Assembly (NCBI GenBank): GCA_034008185.1
Contig: CM067085.1
Location: forward strand, 58,944,602 to 59,008,601
DNA from: Gorsachius magnificus
Taxonomy: Eukaryota > Chordata > Aves > Pelecaniformes > Ardeidae
DNA length: 64,000 nucleotides
Reading direction: 5' to 3'
Below the pieces are notes generated by a model that saw nothing but the letters and a program-made list of their open reading frames with translations, had not been told where the DNA came from and made no database searches. Both the position numbers and the translations under genes were made by a program. Numbering within the stretch: the stretch's first letter is position 1; the number at the start of each line of letters is the position of its first letter. Positions 1 to 15,300 of the stretch are shown one piece after another.

Positions 1-170
1 ATCTTTCAAACACTAAGTAGAAAGAAATTAGACTGAACCTCAATTTTAAAATCAGAGTATGCACTCTTCTGATGACCTGCTGATTAACCATACTGAGGTG
101 AACAACATCTGAATGACTTCTGTGTTTGAAAATGGATGCTACAAATTAGCAGCTGAAATTTGTAAGAATT

Positions 171-197
171 CTCCCCCTCCCCCCCCAAAAAAAAAAA
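171..197. repeat. C-run followed by A-run
   Basis: C-rich stretches interrupted by T are followed directly by eight C and then eleven A. It is low-complexity sequence in intron 1. Confidence 0.85.
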
Positions 198-1161
198 TCT
201 CTAAAGGCATTTCACCTGTCCGAAGACACCACCTCGGATTACAATGCAGGATTTTTTCAGTTTCCACATAGGCACCTTTTCCTTAGTCAGCAGAGTATCT
301 TTTTGCAGCCATTTCAACATATGGGATACTCTTCGTCATGTGGCCAGATTCCTGTGGTTTCACATTAAAGCCATACGTCCTCAGAGTCACTGCAGGAGGA
401 GTCTTCTGCCAGGGCTGTCCCAGATCTCCCACCGTTTACCCTGCAGTTTTCAAGACAAATGCTCTACTTCCAGCTCCAGCAGACCTGCACAATTGTGAGC
501 TTCTGTAAGCTGCTACTCACTATAGGATAACAAAGGTTGATCATTTGCTGAGATCACCAAATACATGCACACATAATACTGAACAAAAACATTATATAGT
601 TATTGAAGGTAAATCAAGTATTTGTTTCTCAGTGTGACTGCTCTTCATTCACCGAAAAGATATATAATTATTTTAAAAGATGTATAAAGGCTAATTATTC
701 TAATTTATGCTTGAGTTTGCAGCCACACATGCAGTCGATTGAGTAGCATCACCTGTTTTCCATTTCCTTAATTCCTCCTCTAATCGCAAGGTATGACAAT
801 ATTCAGTAACTGTGCTCCTTTGGCCCTTTGAAAATACTCTTATTTATTTCTGAAGTTCAATTTCTTTGTGAAAGTGCTGAGAAAAAGAGTAAGCGGCAGG
901 GGGTTTTTTGTTGGTTGGTTTTTTTAAGAGATTACCAAAAGAGAAGAAAGCATGTTCTTTTTCTAAGAAAATTTGGAATCCTTTAACTGAATATTCATCC
1001 GCTTCTGCAGATTATCAAAAAACAAACATGACAACAGAGGATGTAATCAGTTTAATGGGGACGCAGTCAGGTGTCAGCACAGCGGTGTAATACAGCTCTG
1101 GGGGACAGAAGAGCCAAAGAGGCTCCAGAAGATGCTGCACAGTTGACTCTCACATCCCTTC

Positions 1162-1186
1162 CCACCACCACCACCACCACCACACC
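1162..1186. repeat. (CCA)n microsatellite
   Basis: About eight near-perfect CCA units in a row, followed by a degenerate CACCGCCCCACACCACCACT tail. It is a simple repeat inside intron 1 with no coding role that I can see. Confidence 0.9.
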
Positions 1187-4100
1187 GCCCCACACCACCA
1201 CTCTGCGGACAAGTATCTTTAATTGTTAGACTTCTTCATTTGTCAAAACAGGGAAATAAACCATCCACTATCCAAAGGGACCCTGCTCAGTCACCTGCTG
1301 CAAAGAGCTACCTTTTGTAACTCACTGGTTTTAGCAGTCAAGATGGAAAAGCACAAGGTTAAAGGGACAAAATTGTAAAGCACCTTCAGGTGCAGGTCAC
1401 TCATGGTACAAAAAAAGATCATTACCATACCTAGTCATGACATAATGAGCCCGTGATCATCCTCATCTGAACTACCCTTTTACACTCCCAGAGATGCAGG
1501 AAAACATACACCCCATCAACCACTTTAACCTAGTTATCCCAGATTGTATAGCCATTCCACACTCCTTAATGTAGAAGTTTATTTCCGGATGTTTAGAAAA
1601 AGTTCAAGTTTTTCAGGGCCTGTATCAGCATGCAATCTTGTCATATGATTATCACACGAGCCTCCAACTCTGGTTGGAAAAACCATGCATTTCTCAACAA
1701 ACTGTGGACTCATAATGTGGCCAATGTTATCACTGAAAAGTATAGGAAAAGATGCAAGAAAAATCACACTGCAAAAGATCTGCAAAGAAAAGAGGAAAAA
1801 GAGAACAGCTTTCAGGGTGTTTAGAAACAGCCTAGATTATTTTTTTCCGAGATTATTTTTTTTAAGACAGGTTTTTCCTCTATTTTGAGTTGGTTTTAGC
1901 CCCCATTGCAACCTTCCAAGCCCAGAAAAGAGGAAAGCAAACTGGACTGAGAACTGCACTATCCCAGCTGTAGGGGGCAGAATTAAAATCTAGAATTGAC
2001 CGAGATCAGATTTATGTTTTGCAACCTAAAAAAACCATATAGACAACACACAAGAAAATTGTTACAAACCTAAAAGCACAGTCCTGGGACCCTGTGCATC
2101 GACACAACCTTGCAATTTATGGTCAACATAGCAGAACACTGGGAGCACAAGAGGAACAGAGCAGACAACAGAATTTGGGAGCAGATTTCCACTGTAAAAA
2201 AGGAATTTAAATGGAAGGGAACCAACTTTTCAGTTGGTAGCATTAATTCCTTGAATGACAGGATGTCATTGCCAGTTGGGTTGTACCTATTAAAAAGATC
2301 AAAAGGAGTCATGCGAACACACATTGTTAAAATTAAAACAATGACAGAGGCAATTACTATTTTTCATTCCTTCTGTAAATATTATTACAAGCTGCTCTTT
2401 CACAAAACATTTACAAACGATGATGTGAGCTCCACTGCTCCTGGTAAATGAACACAATTAAAACAATTTCTGTTTCAAAACAGAGGAGAATTATTTGACT
2501 TTTTTTTTAATCTCAATTCATGTTTAACTTTGTCTAAATAAAATATTTTGGAACCTCTGGAGAAAAGGCTGCTCATTTATTCAGAATAAATCTCTGCTGT
2601 GACTTCCTTCAGAAGACAGTACTTATATGAACTCTCTTATTTAAGAGGCACTCGGGCTGATCATGTGTACAGTGTCATCTTCATTAAAAATAATCAAGAA
2701 TCCCTAGGCAGACATTTGCATTTGAAATTACGAAATCTCAATGTTTCACCGTACTACAAGTTTCCCTACCATTCATTCATATTTAATTTTTGAGGATGCT
2801 TCAGTGCACATAAAATATTTATCAGTCAAAGGGGTTTTCAAATTAGAATGTTTACTATCGGCTTCTTTCCAAAAATAGCTTTTATTTCATTTTCAGTAAA
2901 CCACCCAAGCTTTCATTTGTTAAATTTTATCAAATCCAGAAATACAAGATGTCAATGAAAAAGCCTATATTTGCTACATGCTGTTGCATTAGGAAAAAAA
3001 AACAGTATTTTACTAAAACCTGTAATTCTTTTCAAGCATTATATAGTAATTCTGCTCTTTATGAATACATGATGAATTGTGCTGAACAGGCATCAAAACA
3101 TTACTCTGGTGGAAGCACAGCTTCGGATGTTAAAACCAAGCACGAAGCAAGGCCACAAGCTTGCTGAGCCTCATTCGGCACATGAGCCAAACAGGACTGA
3201 TTGGCAAACCTGAAATTGAATTAAGGATTTAAGGCTGTACAGACGCCACCTCCAGCTTGGCAACCTAAATAAATTCCCTTTCTTTTGCTTTTCTGTGCAA
3301 TTATCTGTGTGTTGCACATCCGTCTGAACATGTGGAAATGACACTGTAATCCACTTTGGTTCAGGATTAGCGAGTTCAGACACCAAGAAGAAATAAAGGC
3401 ATTAAAGTTACTTTGAATGTAGACAGAATGGAAGTAGATTAATACTACTCAGGGAATAAATATTCCCGTTGTCAAACAGTTATTACTACATTGGTATCAG
3501 TATTTGACAGTCAGAAAAGTGGGGGGGAAAAAAATTATTGGACAGGAAGTTTTTCATTATGGTGATACTGATAATTTATCTTGAGAAATTAATGAATAAA
3601 TTTTAACTTTAATAAATTAATAAATTGCTGATAGCCACAAATTAGTTTTACCTCCCTGTTTCAACATGCAATCTGTATTTTAATTTCCAAAAGCTTTCCA
3701 TGACACAATTTAAATGTGTGTTTTTGTAATATAGTTTTTGCTGCACAGAGACACTGGGAGCCAACAGACCTACACTGAAAACAGCTTCACACTTCTGGCT
3801 CACCTCCCCAGCTTGACTTGAATTCTTTCTATGTCTTTTCACTCTCAAATATAACAAGGAAACAAACACAAGGCTAAGTTTTCAAAATCAAAAGCATCAG
3901 GCAAAAGTTCAAAAGATTTGAAAAAGTGATGTCCGTCCTAAAATAGACATGATAAAGCACAGTAAGACAAAGTAATGGCACAAATTTCAGGGTTAGGAAG
4001 AAGTCACAGAATACTGAATTTCTTACAAAGAAAAATTAAATCTTCTGAAAATTCTGAAAGCCCTATCTCCATGCAAGGCAAAGTCCTTTCTCTAGTGTCT

Positions 4101-6040
4101 CATAACATGTTAAATTAGGGTATTAAACAATATGGTGTGCTCCTGCTTCTCCCTGCACTTGCAAATGAATGAATAGTAAGTGGCAATATGAAGCAGCTAT
4201 ATCCTACAGTGGAGGGTTTACAGACTTTCATGCTATATATATGGAAATTTTTCTTTTTAAAGTAAAAATTCTGATGTGGCAATTATAACGATATCACTAA
4301 GTACAAAGTAAATGCCACCAATTCACACCTGTATCTTCTACACTTCCAGGGGACATCCTTGGCTTTCCAGAGCCCCTCACCCCCACGTGCCAGACTTGGC
4401 TCCTGTCTGCTCCCTTCTCCACCGCACTTCCACTCTCCTCCACAAAGTGAAGTTTCCAGTATGAGTATTATCTAATAAAAACATAAATTACCCGGAGAGA
4501 AAACGTACCGCAGTATGTGCTCTGTTCCACATGTTCAGAATTACAAGTTGGTGACCTTCACATCAAACTACAAAAAAGTGGGATGCTAACCAAATCCTCC
4601 CCGAGTATGCAGCAGCCAGCCAAGAAATATCTGAGAGTATCATCTGAAGCTGAATGATAATTGCAGAAGTTTAAAACAATTTACAAAGGCATTCTATTTG
4701 ATAAACATAGCAATCACTAGTTGCTGATGTTAATTCAATATTTTTTCATTTATTTGCATCCAATTTCAACCTATTCACAACCATGAGCTATTGTTCATAT
4801 AAAAGCGATTTGAAAAGCTGATGTGTTGCTGCAAGCTGCTCCTCTATTCAACCAAAGCAGCAAGGACACAGAGGTTTCCTTCAAAGCATGAAAATCAGAG
4901 CGAAACCTTTACAATCCTTTTCAAAGTCTAGAACACATTTGCATGACAAAATTTAACAATTACAAGGACTTGGAATTTTTTTAATTTCATTATACTAGCA
5001 ACCCAGCAAATGAAGTAGAGAATCAGTTCCAGATGGTGTCCTAGTTTGGTTTGGTTTGTCAGCTCTACAGGGTTTGGGAAGGTTTAGTTGCTTGATCCTG
5101 GAGTGTTAACTTAGAGACCCTTTTTTCCAAACCAAAATTAAATACCTACCTTCCTCCTACCCTCCCTAAACCTTTAGTACATCCCTCTACACACTCCTCT
5201 TTGCTCAGTCCCCCAAAAGTTATCAGGGAATTAGCCGTTTTAGTTTTGCTTGTACAAAATGCAGCCCCCTGTGAAGCAATAAAAAAAACCCCATAATGTC
5301 AATGACCTATTGTATCTTTGGTTTTTATTTGCAAAGAGATGCAGTCATCTTTAACCTGGATAATTAAAAAGGAAGTTTCAGCTGTAACACCTGCCCCCAA
5401 TTCTAATCTGTCATTTTATAGGTGAAATTTCAGTGCTCCTCTTGCTTAAACAAAAAAAACCCCAAAACTTAGGAAATTCGTAAGTAAAGCTATCAAATGC
5501 ATAAAGTGTAGAAGAAACTGGTGGAAAGAAGGTTCCTGAATTAGTTTTTGATGTGCTTCTTGCTGAAAGACTGGACAAATTTAAGACGAGCAGTTTCTAC
5601 AGTGTCAGTGCCATTTTAAGTTTACTTAAGTTAGTTTAAGTTTGGCATGTCCTGTTAAAGCACCAAAACAGACCTGAAAGACAGATGGAGGAAAAATAAA
5701 AACCAAACCCAAACAAAACAACACAAAAAACCCAACTCTGCAAGATTCAACTGCTAAGCCCTAATGTAAACATATACCTTGGTTAAAAAAAACCCTAAAG
5801 TGTTCTGAGCATTTATTCTATTTCTCCAAGGAGAGAAGGCACGTGCTAACCTTGGGCATGGTAGGCTTTTGCAACAAACACAAGTTTGAAGAGGACCTTC
5901 TACTGCTTGTAGCACAGCTTTGAGCTACAGAAATATTTGATGGATGGAAGCTCTCTCTTTTGAAGGAACTTACCTCTCCTAACATCAGCACCAACCAGAA
6001 CTGGCCCAAGCCCTGGTTAGGTTTCCACAATGTTCTCACA

Positions 6041-6358
6041 GAATCATAGAATAGTTTGGGTTGGAAGGGACCTTTAAAGGCCATCTAGTCCAACCCCCCT
6101 AGCAGGGACATCTTCAGCTGGATCAGGTTGCCCCGTCCAACCTGGCCTTGAATGTTTCCAGGGATGGGGCATCTGCCACCTCTCTGGGCAACCCATTCCA
6201 GAGTTTCACCACACTCATTGTAAAAAATTTCTTCCTTATATCTAGGCTAAATCTACCCTCTTACAGTTTAAAACCATTACCCCTTCTCCTATCGCAACAG
6301 GCCCTACTAAAAAGTTTGTCCCAATCTTTCTTATAAGCCCCTTTTAAGTACTGAAAGC
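6041..6358 (-). mobile_element. CR1 LINE fragment, 3' end, minus orientation
   Basis: The plus strand starts GAATCATAGAATAGTTTGGG and continues with the CR1 3' region in antisense: TTGGAAGGGACC, CATCTAGTCCAACCCCCC, CCAACCTGGCCTTGAA, CCAGGGATGGGGCATC and CTCTGGGCAACCCATTCCAG. It ends near AAGTACTGAAAG, where resemblance to CR1 stops, so the copy is 5'-truncated. It is visibly diverged and non-coding. The inner boundary is uncertain by about 20 bases. Confidence 0.93.
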
Positions 6359-9300
6359 GTCTCCTTTACCTCTGCAGACCACAGTCAACCAAAATGCCAT
6401 CAGATTGAAGGACTACTTTTTAGAAGCACAAGTTTGGGGCACAAAGAAATCTCTGTTATCAGGCTTAAGGGTCTTTTTACATCTCTCTCTGCATATTAAA
6501 TGCTGAAAAGCAAACCCTCCAATTGGTGTTTTGTGAACACAAATAATTAAACAACAATTTTAGATCTGTTTTGTCACTGTACACGCTTCAGTCTTGTAAA
6601 ACCCGTCCCACTCAATGAGTATCGTTGAAGTTCAGTCCCAGCAGCTCAGCCAGCTGCTCCCACAGCAGCAGGGCAAGGAGGCACCTCTTGGCCATGCACG
6701 TTTCATAACAAAACGAGCAACAATGAGCCTCTGAAGGACGAATTCTCTGAGATTGGCATACAAGGATCACCCATCTTTAAAACTGGCATGTTTTAAAACA
6801 CAATTATTCTTTACCTGAGATAATGTAGTTATATACACACAGGCATAAGCAGCAAATCTGCCTTAAGAAATATCCACCTTAGCACTTCTGCTATGCTGGC
6901 ACCGCTGCCTGCTGCGGCTGTGCTGAGCCCCTGCAATCCCAGGGATTCATTTCAAGGCTCCAGTTGATACTACAGCCCACAAATAGTTGCTCTAACACGA
7001 CCATTAGTGAGGCAAACCTCAGCAGAGAGATGGGGCAAACAGCCAAGGAAGGAACCTCTGAAGTTCTTCAGCTGCAACACCAAACCCACATGGTACTTAC
7101 CCACACTGTTAGTGCTAAGGGGACGTCAAGCGTTCAGTACAGAACGGACCTCTGTACACTCAGTAGTAGTCACTCATTAACTATCACTGAGCTGCCCAGC
7201 ATTGTGGAAAGCGTTAGGCTGCACCCCAAATTTGCTAGATGAAGAGATGCGCTGGCATGCATTAGGGGTGGCACAGCGCAATCTGACTTCCAGAAACCAG
7301 CATCATGCAGCTGGACACGCAGAAATTCAGGAATCATCACACAGCACATTGCAAGAAAGATGACTGCTAAAAACAATACTTACCGAGTGGTACAGCTCAC
7401 AAAATCTATAGTGCATCAGGCAGTTTTTAAGTCTAACGCTCATTTACTCGTTGCTTTGTGGCTCCCTGGAAGCATACAAGACCCTTTCAATGTAAATAAG
7501 TCAAATTTGCAACCCCCTCGAGGCATTTAAACCATTAGAGCGATGTAGACCAGTACTAGTGAAAATGAGACCTGGGTTCCCATTTTTTCCTCTCAACTTA
7601 ATCTTCCCTGTAGCTAAACTGCGTTTTGCTTAGTCTCCAGTTTATTTGTTCTATAGCCTCCTGAATAGCTGCATTTAAAGACAAACACCCTTAGTAAGCA
7701 GTTATTGTTCCACCTGTTCTGAAGATAAACGTTAAAAAAAAGACTCCATTATTTCCTGCCTGCTAAACACTTTCCAGATAAAGTACTCATGAGACTAAAT
7801 GCATTTTAGCAGGGCTCTGGCAACCGCATCTGTGTGAAACACTTGCTTTCTTTAGCACTGAATTTCAAAATTATAATTAAATTGCTGGTTCTGGAACATC
7901 TTGCTATCATTTTTCATTTTCGGGTTGATTTCATTTAATCTCAGATAAAACAGATTTGTTACAAGAGAGGGACAGGGGAAGAGGGATGATCCCCCGTGAT
8001 GGCAGGACCCGCAGGACTGTCACAGCTGCACGGGAACATGCCACCCTCTCTCTGCCTCTCACGTACAACAGCAGCTCAACTTTATTTTATTTCGACTATT
8101 TCCTGAGCAATATAGGTGACTACATACTCTGGGATCAATATTAAAATTTCAGCTTTTAAAGAGAAATAAAGGAGTGCCATAAGAAAGCTCCATACTGACA
8201 ACACAAGCACAAGATTGGATTTCAAAATTTTGAAGTGCACAGAAATTTCTGCTAGCTGCAGGCACTTTTCCTGGGAAATGACACTCCTGACGCCACACCG
8301 TCACACAGGAGTAGCAGGAAACACCACGCTGTGTCCATAAATAAAGAAGTATTTTCCAATTTCTGAAGGCAGGGAACACCTATCTATTTCTCAAAATTCT
8401 CACAGCACACCAAAATTCTCACACAAACCACAATATTAAAGGCTCTATCAGCTGAGAGAGCTGGAAAGAGTGGCGGAAAACCCACAGGGATTATTATACC
8501 AGAAAATACTGAAATTGCACAGAGCAGCCAGCCTCCTGCGAGGAGCACGATTAGCACGTTAGTCTAATTCCTGCGCATCGCTCCAGCCCACCTGCATTCC
8601 CGCAGCGTCAGACCACGGCCCTTTCTCAGTGTATTAATCTCAGACACTCCTCTCCCACGGGCGGGCAGGGAGCTAACGAGCAGTCCCCCAGGCTTCGTCT
8701 GCAGAGAAAAACTGGCAGCGGTGCCACAGCTGTTGCCTAGTAAGATCTTCCTATGAGAAGGCAGAGGAGCTGCCCAACACGAGCAGTCAAGCTGGTTTTA
8801 GAGGGTTTTATTTATTTATGTTGAAGCAGCCCTTTCAGACAGTAAGCCGCTTCCTTACCGCTGCAGAAGTTATGAGAGCGTGATGTAGTGAGAAGGTCTG
8901 ACATCAATCAGCCAGAGCTGTGCCAAATTCTTCCAGACTCATCTCCTGTTGGTTGTATACCGATGGTGCAGCAGATTCTTAGGTTCATGAACCACTGAAG
9001 TCTTTGTGGAAGACTAGCAACTGGTTGGCTTACATGGCTTTCACTGGAGAGATCCTAATCTCCCGCATTCAAAAAAGGCTCGCTTTGATATTCAGGAGAT
9101 AAAAGCCAGACTATTTCACTTAGTTTGAGGTAGGCCAACCTAGATGGCATATTATGCATAAAAAGTTCAGAAGAGAAAACAATGCATGGAAATAGCACTA
9201 ACCAGCTGGAAAGACTTCCAGGACCAAGAGGGTGCTGCATGGCCATGGAGAGCACACAAGGTCCCAAGACAACAGTGACCTCAAAACATTCCTACAACAA

Positions 9301-12300
9301 CTTTGCCTTCCAGCTATTCAAAACTTCATGGGAAAACAAGTGTAACCCATGCACAGCGGCAAGAAACACATTAGATAAGGCAATTATCTGCTCCATCTGG
9401 ACAGAAAAACACCTACTGAAGAAGGTGCAAGCCATGAAAATCCATCCAACCACTCACAAAAGCCCAGGCTATTCTCAGGGTGGGGGAAAGGAGTCGTGTT
9501 TTACTGCATGGGTGGGTGCAGCCAGCTCAGGGATGAACCATGGGCAAGCAAGACCCTCTCCTCTCAAGCAGGATCAAACTGTTTTCATAACCCTCCTGAA
9601 TGGTTTGCCATTAGAACTAAGCCACCGGGCTGTAGGAGAGTCAGTTTGACAGATCCTGGCTGAAAATAAAGCAGGTTCTCATGAGCTTGCTCTGCAACCC
9701 TAGGCCTGACGCGGCAGGCGCGTGTGCCCAGAGAAGGGCGTCCTCCTTGCACAGCGGCCAGCCACGAGGTTGGATGTGCTGCCATCTGCCAATGCATCTA
9801 ACCACAACCTGTGGCTGAATCTGCAACTCAGAGGTTACTTGCTCCCTACTTCAGGGGAGTAAATCTGAAACTATATCCTTTGCACTTTCTGTTTCCACGA
9901 AATTAAAACAAGAACTTTTAAAACCTAGTTTCTCACTTCAATATCCGGATAGGGCAATTTTATGAACAGTTTATAAACAAAGAAAGTCCTCAGTTGTAGA
10001 GCACTGCCTATCTTTTAAGAGATACAAAACACAAGAGCACCATAACACCTACAGATGCTGTAGCAGAAGTAAAGGCCACCTCTTTACTTAGAAACTGCAC
10101 CCTCATCAGTCACATCTCGCTCTATGACTCAGGTGGCTGGGATTCCTTCAGGACTCGTCCCTCAAATCAAAAATAGATGCCAGGCACCACTGAGTAAGTT
10201 TATCAACTCAAACATCCACTTTTGGAGGAGAAATAATTTGTTCAGACATCTGGAGTTCCCAAACTAGGTGGGCTGGCAGAGGTAAAACATGAGCAAGGCA
10301 GGACTGTGTGATCTGCACTCTCTTTTTCTACACAGTTATATGGATATAGGGCACCTGCACCCACTTCACATTGCATCAAGTCCCAGAAATTAAATAAACT
10401 TCATTTAAAACTGCATAGCTAGCATTTCATCTGCTTTATTACCTAAGATTGGAATTATTTATAAAAAAAAAAGTTTTTGTGCTAAGTATTTCACTTCATT
10501 TTAGATATTTATCATCTTTGCCATGTCTGGGGAAGTTACTGTTCACCACCGAGATTACATGTAGGTTAACACCCTGATCAGCATCCCCATTATCAGCAGA
10601 AGAGCCTTCTCGGATTTAAATCTATATTCAAAAAAAGAGACATTTCTACATTGTACTTTTGCACAGTGACATTTTTAACACACGCTATTAGAGGAGGAAC
10701 AAAAGCAATGATCAAAACTGAGGAAGTCCATGAACAGCCCACAGATGAGCTGCGGCAGCAGCAGACCTGGGGGCATGCTGCTCTAACCACACGTCCTCCT
10801 GGGGTGGAACATAGCAAAGGAACAGTAAAAAAACCTGAGCACGTTGCCATTTTCTTGGGATTTGCCTAGACAGAAGCAATAAACACCACCAGATTTTGCA
10901 TGGAGCAAGAGGTTCTGTTCTGATTTCACAAATCCATTATTTAGGAACACCTTTGTTCTAGCAGATTTTTATTTCAAACACAACCTACCCCCCCAAAAAA
11001 GCCACATCTATGCTTTCAAAGATTCTTAATTTTCCTTTCACTAAGGCACCACTATATTCCCTTGTCCTTGGAGAGTTTTATCTGGGATTATACCTATGTA
11101 CCAAAACACAGCTGTTGCACTTCTTTTCTCCTTTATTTTTTTTCACATAGGAAAACCTGCCTCTCTCAGCCACCCAATTAGTTGCTCACTATCAAAAGAC
11201 TGCTTTGGCCTTTCATCTTGTTGAAAACTAGATTCAAGTGAGAGGGTGTCATGGAAACTGTGTCTCGGGTCATTTCCTGTTTCAGTTTTTAGTCACCAAA
11301 AATAAAATAGTAATAACAATACTACTGGGGTTTTTTTCCTGATAAAAAGATGAATACTTGTTATCCCAGACTGCAAAGCATGCAGTAGATATATAAAAAA
11401 AAATATATATTATTCTTCATGAGAAATCTTCATCTGACAAACTAGGGACCTGATTTTCAATTCAATGTTCAACTAAATCTCCCTTAAAGAAACTGAAGAT
11501 CAAATGTGAAGAACACAAACCCTGCCGCAAATATGCAATGAAATTAATGAATTTTAAAAAAAAAAAATCTTTCTAGCTATCAACATATATGCTTTTTACA
11601 GTCACAGCACAACTGTACAGCATACACTGTGTGTGTTTCTCTAAGTATTTCACTAAACAAGCAGGACAGAAAAGTGTTAGATAATTATATAGGGGACTGC
11701 CATCAAACCACCAAAGTTTCAGGTGCTTTATCAACTCCAAATACCTCCTTTTAGAAACTAACAATCTCAACTACCTCTTGCTTCTGCAAAAACAGTTCAA
11801 AGCTTGCTGAATTTCATTATTACAAAAGAGTTGCACTTGACTGGTAAAACCACAAAAAAACCTCATGGAAGACACCAAATTCACAAACGTGACAGATCTC
11901 AGCCAGCCGCTTGAGGTTACAGGAGCACCGCATTTGTGCAACAAGCCCACGCGCAGGGAAAGCCTAGTGAAAGCTGAGATTTGTGGTGACGCAGCACGTA
12001 TTTTTGTTTGCTCATCTGAAACCAGCAAGGTGTTAACAAGAACCTTTATCCTGAGCCCACATGCAACGTGCTAAAATCAAGTAGACTACTCAGGTGGTTG
12101 CTGGGAAATCCCTGCTCCGCGCTCCTGACAAAGCTCCTGCCGATGTTAAACAGAAATGACTTAATTCCTACAAGTTCTGAACATAAAACTTTCACACCAC
12201 CTTGCAACGTACAGTTCCTGTCTAGGAGATCAATCTCAATCCGGCTGATCGCTTGAATAACGCCATGGGTTTGAGGAACTGTAATCAGGAGAAACTTGGA

Positions 12301-15300
12301 GCAGGGACACTCTATGGTAGAAAACCACCAATTTATCTATATCCACATTACTGGGGGAATGGCTAATTTCCGATTCTAGCAATTGGTACTGCCGTCTCCA
12401 GTTTCTGAACTCTGCAGGATGCAACTCCTCATTTCTTTTTTAAATTAACACAGTACAACCACATGCTCTTAGAAATTCCAGGTTTATTCTATCTAATGAA
12501 GCAAGGCCAGTACTCATAAAATAAAAAATATGGGAAAGCTCATATACTAGGAAGCTTTTATCCTTAAGAGGGGTGGTAAATAAAGGTAATTAAAAAAAAA
12601 AAAAAATCACTCAATGACTTAGGGACGCCTTAGTTGTCTGCCAGATTTTTGTCCGTTTTGATGAAAAATAGAGATAAATAGATACCATGAGGTTCCACGT
12701 GTACCCACATAACGCACTTCGTTAAACACAAAGTTAAATGGGGGGCTAAGAGAGCTAGACAGATAGCCTCATCTTAGAGGAGGCATTAAATCAGGGATTT
12801 TGGAGCTTACTATCACTTCTGAGAGATCCTTTCTTTGGCAAGAGGAGGCCAAGGAAAGTGAGTGGCACCTGAAATGCATCAGTTTAGAAGCACACCTGGA
12901 AAGGGATTACACCGTCATCCAAAAATTAACAGGCTGGTTGTTCGTTTTGGTTTTATACAGAGGAACACTACATACTTGTGCTGGGGCTGCTGGCAAAAAG
13001 GTGTTGAGTGCTTTGTCTCAAAATGCTTTTTTCAAGTCTTAAGACGAAATTCTCAATCACAACAATGACGCCAATGCGCAGTACCTCGGTTTGTCCTAAG
13101 AGAAGTGCTTTCAAGTCATACGGGAACACGGAGAGAGCCCAGCCCACTGCCTTTCACCCTGATTCACTTCAACTGTGGCCATACATGCTCCTCTTGCAAC
13201 ATGTTCCAATTTAATACACCTCCGTATCTCTTTGAAGGTATCTGGGTGTAACCCAGTCCTCAGCTTTCGCTCTCAGCCACCACACAACCAACTGCTTCAC
13301 CCTGCGGCGGAACCTGCGGACGGGCAACTCAAGCCAGACACAGACCTACTCTTGCTCTTTCTTGACATGATGGAGTTGCCAGCTGCAACCACAGAGGAAA
13401 AACTGTTGGCAAATATGAGGAATGGGATGGAGACAGGCAGCTGGGGTCGAAGGCAAGAAGCAGAGGTGAGGTACACTGCAAGAGTTACCGATATCAACAC
13501 ACATTTGTTTGGAGGTACCCAACTGCCAGCAGCCCCCAGCTCTTCCTCATCTGGATGTTTTCTTAAAAATATGTGAGCAACATTTGCACAGCAACCAGCA
13601 AGAAATAACACAGAGTACACCTACCTTTCCCAGCAGGGACAGACCATCTGACCAAGCCAAAAACCCTGCTCCAAAGGACCCCGGTCATATCTGTCCAGTT
13701 TTATCATCCTAATTAAAAGTATGTGGTCCTTTTTCTGCCCCCCACCCCCCTTTTTTTTTAAAAATAATCTTCTCTGTGACTCTTCACTCAGATGTTTCCA
13801 AACTGAAGCACATTTTCTGGGGTCCCTCCAACAGGATTAAGGTGAAGCTCTCTCTGCTTGTAACCCCACAGAGAGTGTGAATTAGCAGCAACTGCAGAAG
13901 GAAACATCTTTATCAGAGAACTTCAGCTTTTTTTTTGTTGCAGTTTAGCTCTTTTTGCTAGTGGAAACTTAATTAGATGTCCACTAGATTGTTGTTGTCA
14001 TGAAGACGTTTGCCAGGTCAAACTGAACATACCCATGACCTTGCAGCCTTATTTTTTTTGAAGAAGAAAACCTTTTTCTCGCCAAGAATCTGTGGTGCAC
14101 CACAGACAGAAAAAAAAATACCAAAATCCAGCTGAGGGATTAAATAAAAGATGAAAGATAACATCAGATCTCAATTTAAAAAAAAGAAAAAAAAAAAGTC
14201 CAAATGCTATTCTGGTAAGTGGCCATTACAGACAAACCTGATCTGTGGACCAAACCAGAACTAAAGGGACTACCTGGGCTGAGAAAAGTTGTCTCAGTTT
14301 CACCGGGCTGGGAAACCGCTATTATTGACGCAGGCCCACTCGTGCTGCCAGGGTAGCAGAGAGCTCATTGCAAATGCAAAGCCCCAGCTGGGGGTAGGAA
14401 GAAATAAACGTGTTAAATGCTCGGCTGGTGAGCCCATACCAATCGCCCCTGTGTCGGGGAGCGGGGTTCCCTCCCCCACTCCCATCGCGCTCCCCATTAT
14501 TCTCCATTCAAGCTGAAAGCGAGAAGGTCTTTTCCTCTGCCGCTCGGTGTCAGCCAGACTTGGGAAGCTCTGCAGGAATTGCTGAGAGATCCAGAAACGC
14601 ACAAAAGCCTCCTTCCACAAAGCGTCCTTTCATCTAGGCAGTGTGTCTATTAAATACGTCCTGTTAATGTGCATACATTTTTATAAAGAGATTATAAAGT
14701 GAAGACTCAGTCACTAACTCAACTACACAATAAGATTTTTTAAGTCCACTACTAGAAAACCAGGGTTTAAAATGAGTAGCTGGGAATGCTTCACAACTCC
14801 TCCGCAGTAATACTCAGATAGGTCTGGTACCCACGACAGCCGAAGGTGTACTTTGTATGTTTTAATGTTTTAATTTATTTAGCGACATGTAGGCACCTCA
14901 GACCATGACCATTCTGCACTCAGTGCCATTCAGGGATAAAACAGAAAGGACGATTCAAGCTCTGACAGCATACCTGCACCAAACACAATGCTCAGAGGAC
15001 AGCAGCATCCCTGCTCCAGCAAGTTGGCAACAGGAAGGTTAAAAAAAAAAAAAAGTTTAATTGGATCCTGCTCTTCCATCGTGGCACCAGGATGAGCTGG
15101 TGAGCTGCCATTCCCGAGCATCTGCTCCTGCTCTCATCAAAACCAAAGCAGTGAACAGCCACTTCAGCCACTTTCTCCATTATACCCCCTTCTATATCTT
15201 TTTCCTCCTTTTCCTTTGCCCACAGGGGCTCAGCATCTCCCTAGATTTTTAATAACTAAGTCAGGTAAATATAAATTCCTGCCAGCCCTGCAAGAAAGCA

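Larger units (their letters stand above)
1..6040. other. Non-coding intron 1 segment
   Basis: AT-rich intronic sequence with scattered A- and T-runs, the (CCA)n repeat and a possible CTCF-like motif at 1964-1980. I see no exon, RNA gene or intact repeat element. Stretches such as 4700-4960 are complex and AT-rich in a way that could reflect conserved non-coding sequence, but that needs alignment. Confidence 0.7.

Noticed and set aside
9182..9649. Plus-strand open frame of 155 codons
   Set aside because: No recognisable protein. It lies within an intron of a gene on the other strand, without splice or promoter support.
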